Shown in pieces: positions 22,615 to 35,000 of a DNA stretch of 64,000 nt. The notes under the pieces were generated by a model that was not told the DNA's origin, did no database searches, and worked only from the letters and a program-made list of their open reading frames with translations. The DNA is from Volvox africanus. Its lineage: Eukaryota; Chlorophyta; Chlorophyceae; Chlamydomonadales; Volvocaceae. The stretch covers positions 3,142,001 to 3,206,000 of the forward strand of contig BSDZ01000017.1 of NCBI GenBank assembly GCA_030268105.1. The letters run 5' to 3'. The first letter of the stretch is position 1, and each line of letters begins with the position of its first letter. A program made the translations under genes and the position numbers.

Positions 22615-25600
22615 ATGACAGCTAGATCCCCCCGCGGTATTGCAAAGTGGCCTCGAGCACGCCATGCCAAACGTCCGAAGCCCCAAGAATTAAAACAGAA
22701 TCTCTCATGGGCATTCCGGTCCTCGCTGCTTCCGGTACTACTGCTGGCCGTGCTTGCCCTTGCATCCTTTGGTGCAGAAAGCCGACGTCTTCATGCTACA
22801 GCCGTGGATGCCACTCAGACCTATCCTAACGTATATGCATTTACAGCTGTTGTTCCCAAGCCCAACATTACCATACAGGTCGACGAAAGTCGCGGTGGCC
22901 GTCGCAGCATCAGCAGTAGCAGCACCAGCGACGGCGGCGTCGCTAGCCTCGCTGACGGTGCCGCGTCCACAACTGGCACTGGCGCTACTGGTACTGGCGG
23001 TAGCAAAGGTGGCATGGCTCCAGATGCGGACCTTGTGGGTCCCGTCGTATCCGGTGACGTTTCTGGGCTCTTCCAGCACTTGGCGCCCAACTCATCTGTC
23101 CCCGTATCGGCCTACTCACTACGTATTGACGATATGGCAGGTAGGTAATGGCATGGGGGCGATAAGGGGGTTCCGCGGCCACCCTCGCCGTCTCCGTGTA
23201 GACCGTGAACACTTACGCAAACGGCGTGTTGCACCTCTCTTAACATGGACAGAGTGTGACTAGGAGCCTGCCTTTGAACATCCTGGAGTCTCCTAATCCG
23301 AATTACGACATTTGCCGTCTCCAAAAAACAGTCTGAAAGCAGCCGCAAATCCGATTGCCAACCCCAACGGGTGCCAAACCCAAACGAGCAGCGCAAAGGC
23401 GGCGTGAGTCTCTAGGCAGCATAGCGCAATGGGAAAAGGCACTCCGCTTAAAGATTTAGCGAAGAGGGATGGAGAGGAAGAGGCCAAGGAAAAGGAAAGA
23501 GGGTGAGCGATGGCTGCACGACAGCTAGCGAATGACCTAAACCCAAAATAGGGTTATGGTCCGGCTCTATATCTCCTGCGCCAGATCCTGCCGGCACTTT
23601 CATCTGCCGCGTTGAGCCATGCCACATCCTCCCCCGGCAGGCCTTGTTACTCCAAAGGGCTATCCGTTGGAGCAGCACGTCGTAGTCACGGGCGATGGCT
23701 ACAAGCTGGGCACCTTTCGAATTCCCTACGGCAGGTCAGGACGCGGCGCGGTTAAGCGCCCGCCCGTCCTGCTCATACATGGAATTTCCCTTGCTAGCAC
23801 CTGCTGGGTCATCAACCAGCCGACGGAGAGTCTAGCCTTCATCCTTGCGGATCGAGGTGAAAGGGGCGAAAGAAGCTGTCAGGATCGAGTGTGACAAATA
23901 CCTCTTTTGCGTTTGCTGCTTGGCAGCCTGCAGAGCCCTAACGTAGTCAATTTCGTCTTTCGCTAGGAAGACTTCATTGGGGAGCAGGGGTAGACTATCG
24001 ATAGCGCTGATGTCCATCAATGACATAACCCGACAGCTTCCAAAGACCCAAAACTGAGCTAAGTACTGATGATACGTGGATGTTCGCTGCTGCGGTCCAT
24101 CAGCGGTCCTGACAAGAGCCCTATGGCGCAGGGTACGACGTATGGATGATGAATACACGCGGTAACACATTCTCCCGCGAGCACGTCCTGTATCGGGATA
24201 CGCAGTCGTCGTTCTGGCGCTTCTCAGTGGTGAGCGGTCACCGGTCAATCAGGGGACGGGATAGTAAGGGGCTAGGGAAACAAGCGATCAATCCTCGAGG
24301 CCGTCTCATCGAGGCCGGTCAAATCCCAGTGGGTCTCGGAGCGTGGGTCAAACGACACCTAAATCCGCAGGTACCACTTGAATTTAACGGGGCAAGATTG
24401 GATCAGGATGGTGACTTGTAGGAGGCTAAATACGATTTTGGTTCCAGGCTCCAGAAGGTTCAATGCACTAGCGTTTGTTTGCTGCGTTGATACATGTACG
24501 CCGTACAAGAGCCCCGAATCCTTTTGCGAGCGCGAGCCCTCTACCTACTACCTACCGTATGAAGGACGATACGTCTATAAGACATATTGACTTATAGATT
24601 TGAGTCGATTTGCTGAGATGTAGCCAATCTATGTGGGTAACGCACAAAGGGTTACAAACCAGGAAAAGCTTTTTAAAAGTTTGTTTGACAGGAAATAAGT
24701 AAATTTATTTTACCGTTGCAAGTTTTTCTGGCCGGAGCAACGTTTCTTAGAAAACGTTTAACAATGATCAATAAAGTTTCAAAGGAAGTAGCTAACAAAC
24801 GAAACAACCACCCAGCCGTACGCTATGACACCTGCAAATGATGGCCGTAAACGCGCCAAAACGCACGGGGAAAAGGAATGTTGCTATGTTGTTAATTGGG
24901 TATTCAACGGAACAAAACGGAATCAAAAAATCACCGCTGCGGCGGTTACTGTTCTTAGATCCACTACCGTACGTTCCCAGTTCATGTACCCAAGGCCAAC
25001 CACAGGCCTAGGTGCCCTCGCACAAGCTGGGCGGAAATATTTCAAGTTCATGTAACTGTCTAATCCTTATGTAGGGCGCCAATAACCCTCAAGAAGCCGA
25101 TGAAGTCGGCTCCTGGGGTGAATGGCTACAATCATGGGAAGGACCCACTGTCGTTCACCAACACACCATAGGCCCCAACCTTACGATGCCGTCTGCCGAA
25201 CGTATAAAGAAACCAAGCAGCTGATGCTTACCCGTCAAAAATTCGAAGTTTCCCAAACTAGTGACAAAAAGGCGATATAATAATGCATTAGCTGAACGCG
25301 TGTTACCACGTTCGAAAGCTTCTGTACGCAACGACAATCGTACGTCGGTCGGCGTCGTACGTGTGGCCTACCCTCCCCCGTGGTCGCAAGCCAGGACGAG
25401 ATGGCCAAGTGGGACCTGCGCGAGACCATGAAGTACATCCAGGACGTGACGGGAATCTCCAAGGCAGGTGCAGTACTGGCTGGCCAGAAGCATGCACATA
25501 CACACCGACACCGACATGCACAGCCACGGCCGCTCGCCGAGCCAGGATGCTTAGCAGTCAATAGCGCTATGCAGACCCCAAGTAACTGGCATCCAATCAG

Positions 25601-28551
25601 ATCCCAAAAAGAAGCCCCTCTCTGGTTTCACTAAACTCCATTCTGTCCATCTTGCTCTTGCCCACATAAGCGCTTCTAAGCTTGGAAGGATGCAGTCCCG
25701 TCCGCCTTCCTTTTCAGCATTGCTGATCTCTCGCAGGCTTATGTTTGTTCAAACTGGGAAGTGCATACCTTGGCAGCAACATCAGAACCGCTGACTCCGT
25801 TGCCTTGACTGGGTCCGGCGACCCTCCAGGTGGGCCTTGTGGGCCATAGCCAGGGCGGCACCATTGCGCTGATGGCTCTTAGCGACGACCCCTGGCTGGC
25901 GGACAGCGTATCGGTCCTGGTGGCGTTGGGACCCTGTGCCTATGTCAAGTACATGACCTCTGTGGTACTCAAAAACTTCTGCCGCCAAGCGAACGTGAGC
26001 AGCCAAGGATGAGGGCAACGAGGGGCAAAATGTTTAACGGGAGCAAGTGCTCCGCTTCCGGACGGTTGTATCATGGCATGGAAAGCCGACGGTGTGTAAA
26101 CCGCGGTTATTTAAGGATGGAGGATGCGGCCCATGGCGCCAGCATACCTAGTTGTACGGTTGGTCTATCCCTGATCCCTCGCTGCGTTTCGGCCCCTCTT
26201 AAGACGTATGGCTGATTATGATCACCCACCGGGTGGGGTGTGGGTGCCCTCCGGCTCCACCTGTCCATCCATCCACGTGGTTCTTGCCCCGCAGACCAGC
26301 GAGATTTTCAAACTGCTTCCTCCCCAGGAGCTGGTCTATATGAGCGTGCAGATGCAGCAGACCTACCTTAACGGCGTTTGTCAGATGCCTGGGACGATGT
26401 TGACGTGCCTGGTGGGTCCTCCGAAACCACCTTCGGCGAAAATTGACGATACCGGTGGCCATACCTAGTCGTTCACACTCAAGCTGCCTTGCCTTACCAG
26501 CTTGTTTAGGCGAGTCGGCTTTATTTTTACCACGGCCTCAATCGATGCGTCCATTCCCCGTGCAGACCACGATGGAAGGAATATTCGGTGCGTCCCGACG
26601 GATCACTGCGGCTCAGTACAGGTAGGGTTGGGAAACTAGCGGTCATGAGAGCAGCTGACGCCAAATGCCATGAGGCATTGATTATCAAGCTGTGAGACGC
26701 GAACCCAGATCCTATCGGGAGAGGTGCACGGCCCCCACTTAGATGTGACGTTCGGATGTCAGCCCGTACGACAAACGCCTGAGAAGCTAATGATTGTCCA
26801 TCGTCCTTCAACCCTTTGTTATGCGTTCAATCTTGCTCGTACAGGAGATATTGGCAGATATGGCCTTCTTCCACAAGCCTCGGGAATGCCATGCAATGGG
26901 CCGAGGTGCGCATGCGTGTGTGGGGTGTGCATGATTGGATGCACGTGTGGGTCCACCTCAAGGAAAATCTGGCAGCAATATTTGGTCATGCAAGCAAGGG
27001 TACTTGAGGCTTCCTTCTTTCTTTCTGGAGCCCTTCGTGCAAGTTTTGTTCTGCACGTCACCGACACGTTGTGGCGCTGCATGGCGGCAGGCCATGCCCA
27101 TCAATACTGTTCAGGCTCAGCTTGGTGCGCTGTATTAGGACCGCATGCATGGTGCGCTGCGCCCTTGAAGGTTGTGCACACCCTATGTGCAGCAATATAC
27201 CTTCTGCGGCCAAGCCCTGGTCACCTATTAGGGGTGCGGGGCCAGTTATCGGGCCATTTCGCTACCCGCCATTCCGCTGATGATCCACCCGTCTAGTGAT
27301 TCTCCCACCATCGTTGATCTGCTGCCCTACCCACTCGGCAGATCTACAATGAGCCGAAGGCCAGGTTTTTCCACAGCGGCTACGGTCCTGAGGTGAGCTC
27401 TGATTATGTGTGGTATGGGGCACCCTCGGCCGGTGCTATGAATCTGAGCGCAACAGTCGGGGAGGTATTTGGGTTGTGCACGCGTGAGCCCACTTCTTTC
27501 GGTGCATTCCCCAGGCTACTCTGATGAGTGCTTCCGCTCATCTACGCAATACGTCTCCGCTGTCCATTAGCACATGTGTGAACATGCTGGACTGCCTGAC
27601 TGTGATCTTGATGCAGCAGCGCCATTGCTGGAATCTGCCCCGTTCCTTGGCTGCAGTATAAACTTGAGAACGTCAAGGCGCCCATTATTATGGTGTCAGG
27701 TATTGAATTCCTTGGCTCGGTGGTATTACAACTAACAGCAAGCAAAGGTTATTACGACCGCCGAGTTGTGCGTACAAAGCACGGCGTGCCTTAGATGGCT
27801 GGGTCTGGTTGCGCCCCTAAGCGCCGGTGTTTCTTGTGGTGGTTTGCGCGGGGATCGCTATCGTGCGACCAGCTTTCACCTGGGCTGTCATGTCCCATGC
27901 TGCATCATGTACGGGGGTTGCACCAGATGCAAGGTGCGCTGTGTTCTTGCACCGAAACTCCGCAAGGCGCCACCATACCGTCATGGAACCACCTCATGTG
28001 GTCTTCAGGTGGCAACGACGTGCTTGCGGCCATGGAAGACGTTGCGGAGCAGAAGCGGAGGCTACGGAAAGTGCTCCGCAAGGAGCTGCATGTACCAGAG
28101 TACAGCCACATGGGTGAGTCGTATCACCATGCATGTGATGTGAGTGCTGTGCTTACCACGACTGCCTGGTCCTATCAGTATGCCGCCTCGTAATGTCCTG
28201 CATTCCTGTTTATGTTCTATTACTGCCCGGCGAACATCAAACTCAGTGCGTTGGGTAAGGGAGGGTAGGACACCTGAAACGGGTCTCACCCGGTTAATCG
28301 CTGTCGATTCCTAAGCGTAAGGGTTACCACAGAGCTCCAGTTGCCTCACAATCGTGAACCATGTCATCGTTTTCTATCCTCTTTGTGGAGGTCTCCATCT
28401 GCGACTCCTGCTCTCGCAGTTTCCGTATCTTCTTCTACTGATAACACAGCTGCTGACGTGGACGTCATGTGCAGATTTCATCTGGGACACGGGGGCAGTG
28501 CGAACTGTTTACCCCATTGTGCTCGAATCGCTGGCAGAAAGCTTTGCTTGA
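22615..28551 (+). CDS. Acid-lipase-family triacylglycerol lipase, membrane anchored
   Basis: Predicted 527-aa alpha/beta hydrolase of the lysosomal acid lipase / gastric lipase family, which hydrolyses neutral glycerolipids and sterol esters. Twelve in-phase exons: 22615-23140, 23641-23856, 24132-24229, 25395-25463, 25830-25994, 26295-26411, 26566-26621, 26845-26905, 27342-27392, 27657-27699, 28009-28113, 28475-28551. A basic N-terminus precedes a hydrophobic segment (SLLPVLLLAVLALASFGA), a signal anchor or signal peptide. A Ser/Gly/Thr-rich insert follows, then the family entry motif (TPKGYPLEQHVV). Oxyanion region: LLIHGISLASTCW. Triad: Ser310 in GHSQGG, Asp471 in GGNDVLA, His501 in YSHMDFIWDTGA. 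WPSSTSLGNAMQWAE marks the lid/C-terminal part. The exon 4/5 join (TGISK|VGLVGHS) needs a GC donor at 25464. It is head to head with the deubiquitinase gene. Confidence 0.88.
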
Positions 28552-28574
28552 CAAGGCGCAACGAGCTGACTCAC

Positions 28575-28579
28575 TGTAA
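28575..28579 (+). terminator. Candidate poly(A) signal TGTAA for the lipase gene
   Basis: TGTAA lies 24 nt after the lipase stop codon, close for a volvocine polyadenylation signal; a second candidate is at about 28983. Weak evidence from a five-base match. Confidence 0.3.
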
Positions 28580-29508
28580 GCCGGAGAATGGCATGGTCGG
28601 TACACGAGCGTAAAACGTCTGCATGGCTTATTATGCGATCAGGATGAAGACGTGATGGCTGATGTGATGGCTCCCTATATGGACTTACGGGGTGCGTATA
28701 TAGGAATGGGAGAAACGCCATTTCAAATAGGTGCAGGGACTTTTGGATCCGCCCTGAATTCTTTGATACGTGCTGGACGGGGCTAGAAGTAAGCGGCCTA
28801 TTGGCCTAAGGGCAGCCGACAGGTTGGTGGGGGGATTTCTTAACAAGGTTATGCAGGCTTATAGTTGCCCTGGTTATTGCAAGTTTCCATTGGTGCCATG
28901 GCACACACCTTGCGCAGCAAGAATTGTAGTGTTAAGTCCGCAAAAGGGGCGCCGCCGAGAACATTGCTCGGTTCTTTGTTCTTGTAAGGTTCTTACATGA
29001 CGGTTTTTGCAACACGGAGGTTGACCTTGCTGCAAAACATAAGACATATCGAGCAAAGAAGCACGGACATTTCTGATATTCTGACGTAATCTATATGGAT
29101 GTTTAGTTGTCGCCGCTGTCGGTTGTGTCCTCCCATGCCCGGTTTTCGACCCTTGGGACTTGCTCGCGGCTGTGGGCAACCAGCAAAAGTGTATGCCAAA
29201 ATTATAAGAATTTAAATTAATGTTATATTTTAAAATATTGGACTTACCACATTGCGTGTAGCATACTCGAAGAAAAATACGGCGAAACGGTAAATTAATG
29301 TACGAGAATGCCGCCTGGATGAGAGCCCTAACAGATAGCTCTGACACGAATTATTTAACTGTATACCTCTGTTTAAAACGCAGACTCATAAGTACTTGTT
29401 GCTCTATTGTATATGGTACCGTGAAACAGTTAGTCTTCCGGGCGTCGCACCGAGCCAAAAGCCGGCCCCCGGACCTTTGCACATTACTGAACATCTCTCT
29501 GATTTTAG
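28580..29508. other. Intergenic region and likely 5' UTR intron of the pyruvate kinase gene
   Basis: No coding exon is recognised. The last bases form a good 3' splice site (pyrimidine-rich tract then GATTTTAG, ending at 29508) three bases before the pyruvate kinase ATG. The 5' untranslated region is therefore probably interrupted by an intron that starts somewhere here. Confidence 0.4.
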
Positions 29509-29511
29509 GAG

Positions 29512-31989
29512 ATGGGGTGCGGCAGCTCAATCAACGCGACTCCGTCACAGGTAAGATGGGCGGCTCATGCGGACAATCTGTAGACATATCATAATTTCAG
29601 TGTGTTTTGAATTAATTAAGGCAATGTATTGTGATAATTATTACTTTTACTTGCGGTGTGCCTGACTCTGGTGCAGACTGCAATCCCTGTGAAGGATGTG
29701 TCCAAGCAAGGGAGCGGCAAGCTGACATCTGCGGAAGTGACACCGCGACGAGAGGACTTGGATGACAAAAAGGACAGCACGGGGCAAAAAGAAGAGGTCA
29801 AATTTCCTACGTTACCTATATCACCCATCTCACCTTCGAAGTCAGGGCGTTCGTATGCCTTCGATGACAGATCAAGCAGGTCGGTCGCTTTAAATTTAAT
29901 TGTATTAAATGTCATTGATCAAAGGTCTTTTTGCGCGGGTTCAGGACAATTTGCTCATGCCGGGCCGTTATAGTCACAAAGCCCGTGAACATTAGTGTAT
30001 CAATTAAATTGTTAGGAGTTACAATCCTGAGTGTGTAACATTGCTACTTGAGCTCTTAAGGGTGCGTTTTGCAACTGCCGTGCAGTAAGTCGCCCGCTCG
30101 CCTTCAGAAGGCTTCCTCTATGTTTCCTTATGGCATGTCCGTCGAGGAGCAAACTATTAACGGTGAGGCATCATATCGGGTTCATTCCGTGCACTTGGCC
30201 GATGGGGGGAGAAAAGGACTGTGAGGAGGGGGGCTGCGGAGGTCATTTCTCAACCGCGCTCGAACTTTCTTAATCCGCCATAGAAAGTCACGCAACGAGG
30301 GGCTGGCCAAAAGCTCGGTTGGGAATGATTGGTTTGGCTGGCGGAGGAAAGAACACTGGCTGGGACTGTGCGGGCAGCCTGTCCACATGTCCATCATTGC
30401 GTAACAAAGTAACCGCGTTGGCGCTCCGTACATGTCGCCCTTGTATCTTCGCAGCTTCAACAGTCATTTCCGAATCGAATAGCTTGGCGGTAAATGAGTC
30501 GGTCACGAGGGCCGTTCCATTCTGCGTCAGATAGAGCGGGAGGCAATGTTCGTAGTTCAATTACTCGGTGCCCTTGTATTTCCCGCTCTTGCATGTGTCG
30601 GCTTGGCAGCTGTCAAAACCAAGCTTCAACGTGAGTGGGCACCTGAATATGACCCGGAGGAGATCAGGCCACCTCAGGAGACGCCGGACGTGCACTCTGA
30701 GCGCGCGACAAATGTTACTCTGGCCATGATCCTGAAGGACCAGGAAGAGTTAGCCCGAAAGACAAAGATCATCTGTACGGCGGGCCCTGCCTGCTGGTCG
30801 GAGGAAGGGCTTTCCAAATTGCTAGCTGCTGGCTGCAACGTGTTACGCTTTAATTTTAGCCACGGTGACCATGAAGGACATTATGCCGTGCTGGAGCGCT
30901 TCCGGAAGGTGGGTGCATTTGGTTGAAATCGGGGTGAGGTTAACTACGGATTTCACAAACCTGAATCCCGGCAATGTGAGATTATGCGGACAAAACTTGT
31001 GCTTGACAGGTCACTCTTACATGCAACAGTATTGTGTGGGCTCTAAGCAGGGCAGTGATTATGCCTGACATAGGACACGGGGCAATACCTCGCCGTTATG
31101 TCCTGAAAAGGTAAATGGTATAGAAAACCAAGCACTGCCAGCTGTATGGCACAGTTACATGCAGACCCTCTATATACAAGAAAATTACGCTCATACTCAA
31201 TCGGTAGCTCCACCAAGGGATAGGGAACCTTGAACCGCGAATCCTGGCAACACAGGGGGTTATGCCCCAAAAAGGAGCCTCCGTCTTTCGATGCGCAAAG
31301 GCATGCACTAACATGCCGATAAAGAATATTTTGCAACAAGCCAACGGTCCAATGTATTACAATTGTGCCTCTGTGCGGATTGGGATTGCGCCTAGGTGTG
31401 TGAGGAAAAGGGCAGTTATGCAGCCTGCCTGTTGGATACCAAGGGGCCGGAGATCCGCACTGCCATGCTGCGGGGCGGCAAGGACATCGAGCTGGTGGCT
31501 GGGCAGAATGTCTTTGTGGAAGCAGTGGGCGCAGCTTACATATCCTGGGAGGGTTTCAAGGATCCAGAAACGGGCGAGACCCGGATCGGACTATCGTACG
31601 ATAAGCTGTGCGCAAGCGTTAAGCAGGGCAGCAAGATCCTGCTCGCGGATGGCAGCATCACGATCCGAGTGGATGAGATAATCTCGGCGCGTGTCCTTCG
31701 TGGCACGGTGCTGAATAGCAAGAAGCTAGGCCAGCGCAAAAACTGCAACCTACCGGGAGTGAAGGTAGACATCCCTGTCCTGACGGAGAAGGACGTGAAT
31801 GATCTCCAGACCTTCGCCGCCAAGCACAAGATGGACTTCGTGGCGGCATCGTTCGTGCAGAGCGCCGCGGATGTGCGTTACATTCGCCGGACGCTTGATG
31901 CCGCACCTGGCGGCCAACAGGTCAGGATCATCTCCAAGATTGAGAACTTGGAAGGCCTCAACAATTACGATGAGATCCTGCGGGAGAGT

Positions 31990-32024
<35 letters not shown>

Positions 32025-35000
32025 GGAGATCCCGTCTGAAAAGGTATACTTGGAGCCAGGTGGTTTCCGCGAAGCGGTGCTATGAAGCCGAGGCTTCGAA
32101 GGGACCCTCACTTCTGTTTCCTTGAAATGCCCTCGCGTATGAGCAAAATGCTGTTTAAACACCTAATTGGTTGGGTTGTTTTCTCCGACTTCCTGAATCT
32201 GCCACCCTTAATAGGTGCCCGTTGCCCAGAAGATGATGATAACGAAGGCCAATATCGCTGGAAAGTTCGTCATCTGCGCAACCCAGATGCTTGAGTCGAT
32301 GGTCAACAATCCCCGACCCACGCGCGCCGAAATGACAGACGTAGCTAACGCTGTGTACGACGGCGTGGATTGCGTCATGCTTTCGGGTGAGTACAACCAG
32401 CGATTCGCCAGGTTGATCGGTGAAATATAAGGCGTCGGTTTCACAATGCCGTCATTTACCTACTTATGTAGGTTCAAATGGTTAGCCACAACACCCACGT
32501 TAGTTGATTCGTTGAGGTTCTTGTTGCTCGCGTCATCTTCCTATCCAGGTGAGAGCGCTAACGGCGACTTCCCGGACACGGCAGTGCGGACGATGGCTGC
32601 AATTGTCGCAAACGCAGAGGTTGGCGTGGACTACTATTCGCAGTACAGCTTTATCAGGTACGGATGCGTGCGGAAGTAGACTACAAGCAACGTACGCGTG
32701 TACCCCAATGCTTTGGCAATAGATTTGCGATGAAATGCTATTGATGGCTTATTACCAAGTGTATCGCTTTGGAGACGCGCATCCCGCATGGTTGTCGTAC
32801 TGAATTCAGACCAGAGCAGACGGATTCTGCTAGGGATTCTGTGGGCATGCGAACTTCGACTTGCATAAGTTGCGTTCGTCTGCCTTTTATAGGTATTGGG
32901 CTACCAAGGGCAATGAACTGGCCATGGAGCCAGATGAATGTATGCTGTCTTCTGCAGCATTTATGGCGGTCGGCTTCACGGAGGATACGACACCCGAGGT
33001 ACGGCAGCCAGTTATTTCGTTGTAGGGTGAAATTTCCTGCATATGAAACTGCGCTGACGGAAATGACGCTTCTCTACCATGACGTCGTCACTGCTGGTTC
33101 GGTGCTTGAGTGTTTTAACCGTGCCCTACGTAGGCTTTTAAGCGCGTCGCAAAAAGCTTGACTGTCACGCTCATCGTGGTGCTCACGGAAAATGGCCGCG
33201 CCGCAAATTTAATATCCAAGTATCGCCCGCCATGTCTTGTGGTGGTAGCTAGCAACAACGCACAGGTGGGTGCTGCATCCCCGCGAATGAAGTTATACCA
33301 GAAAACGCACCACGCAGGTGTTCACTTTGCGGGACCAGTTGTTCCACATTGCGGACAGGCGCAGCGCACTTGCACGGCGCCGACAATTATGAAATTCACA
33401 TGGATGGCCATTCCATATGTTGCGATATGCGTAAGCAAGTGTGCCTAAGCATGCAGGGTGCCTCCACTTCAACGCCAGGGGCTTGATGTCCGGGGAAGCC
33501 TGAGGGGTTTCGCCCTGTTTACCGCATGCAGGTGCTCCGGCAAGCCAGTGTCAGCTTCGGCCAAGTGCCGCTACTGTTGGACAGCTTGGAAATCGAGTCG
33601 GAGGACCTCGCGGAACGATCCCTTGAGAGGGTTCGCAGCCTTGGTCTAATGCCGCCAAGCGGGCACGATTGCCGCATGATCGTGTCACGTGGCCGTCATA
33701 CTGGTAGCGCCGACACGGATCCCATCGTCACAGTAGTCAAGCCGGGTGGCTCCGGCCTGAAGCGGCGGAATTGGAGCACCGGCAATACGCTGTATACGCC
33801 CTCAGGCGTGCCGATACAGCGGCCCGGCGTGCGCAGCCTCCGCAGTACGCGTACAAATCTGCCTTTGATTACGGCACCTGTAAAGCAGGGCCGCGCCACC
33901 AAGGTGGTGTGCACCATGGGTCCAGCGTGCTGGTCTGAGGAGACCATGGGCAAACTCTTGGATGCAGGCATGGACATTATGCGGCTATGTTTCAGCTATG
34001 GCGACCACAAAGGCCACTACGAGGTGTTGGAGCGGTTTCGGAAGGTACGTATGCAGATGTCCCTGCAGGTGCGGGGTGGAGAAGGGTAGCGGCCGAAACG
34101 AAGGACGGTGGGCGATAATTTTGAAAATAAACTCGGAAAAGGCTCCCGTCCTTTTGAATTTCCTTTGTCTTTCTTACTGGGAACTTGCTGAAATTTCAAG
34201 GACGGTCCTGTTGGCAAACATTTAAGCTGGGGGTGTTCTCTGACACACCGCTGCTCCTTTGATCTTTGCCTACCGTTATTGCGCCACCGCCTCGGTGTTA
34301 TCTAGGTTTGTAAACAGAAGCAAGAGGAGCTTCAAAGCAAGGGCGCCAAGGTGGTGCCGCACTGGGCCTGCCTGTTAGACATCAAGGGCCCGGAGATCAG
34401 CACTGCCATGCTGCGGGGCGGCAAGGATATTGAGCTGGTGGCGGGCCAGAGCGTCCTTGTTGAGGCGGTTGGTGCGGCCTACACGTCCTGGGAGGGTTAC
34501 AAAGACGAGGAGACCGGCGAGACACGGATCGGGTTATCTTACGAAAATTTATGCACGAGCGTGCAGCAGGGCAACAAGATCCTGCTGGCGGACGGTAGCA
34601 TCACAATTGTCGTGGAGGAAATCCTTAACGCCAAGCTCCTCCGTGGCACTGTGCTGAACACAAGGAAGCTGGGTCAAAATAAGACCTGCAACCTTCCAGG
34701 CGTAAAGATTGAGACTCCGGTACTGACAGAGAAGGACATCGACGACGTCCGAAACTTCGCCGCCAAGTACGAGATGGACTTCGTGGCGGCATCGTTCGTG
34801 CAGAGCGCCGCGGATGTGCAGTTCATTCGCAAAGTGCTGGACGAGGCTGGTGGCTACCGCGTCAAGATCATTTCTAAGATCGAGAATGCGGAGGGGCTCG
34901 TCAACTACGATGAGATCCTGCGGGAGAGCGATGGCATCATGGTGGCGCGTGGTGACCTGGGTATGGAGATCGCAGTTGAAAAGGTGGGTGGAAATGACGA

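Noticed and set aside
24590..24810. AT-rich patch as a possible transposon remnant
   Set aside because: It lies in lipase intron 3 and shows no terminal repeats, target duplication or coding frame.
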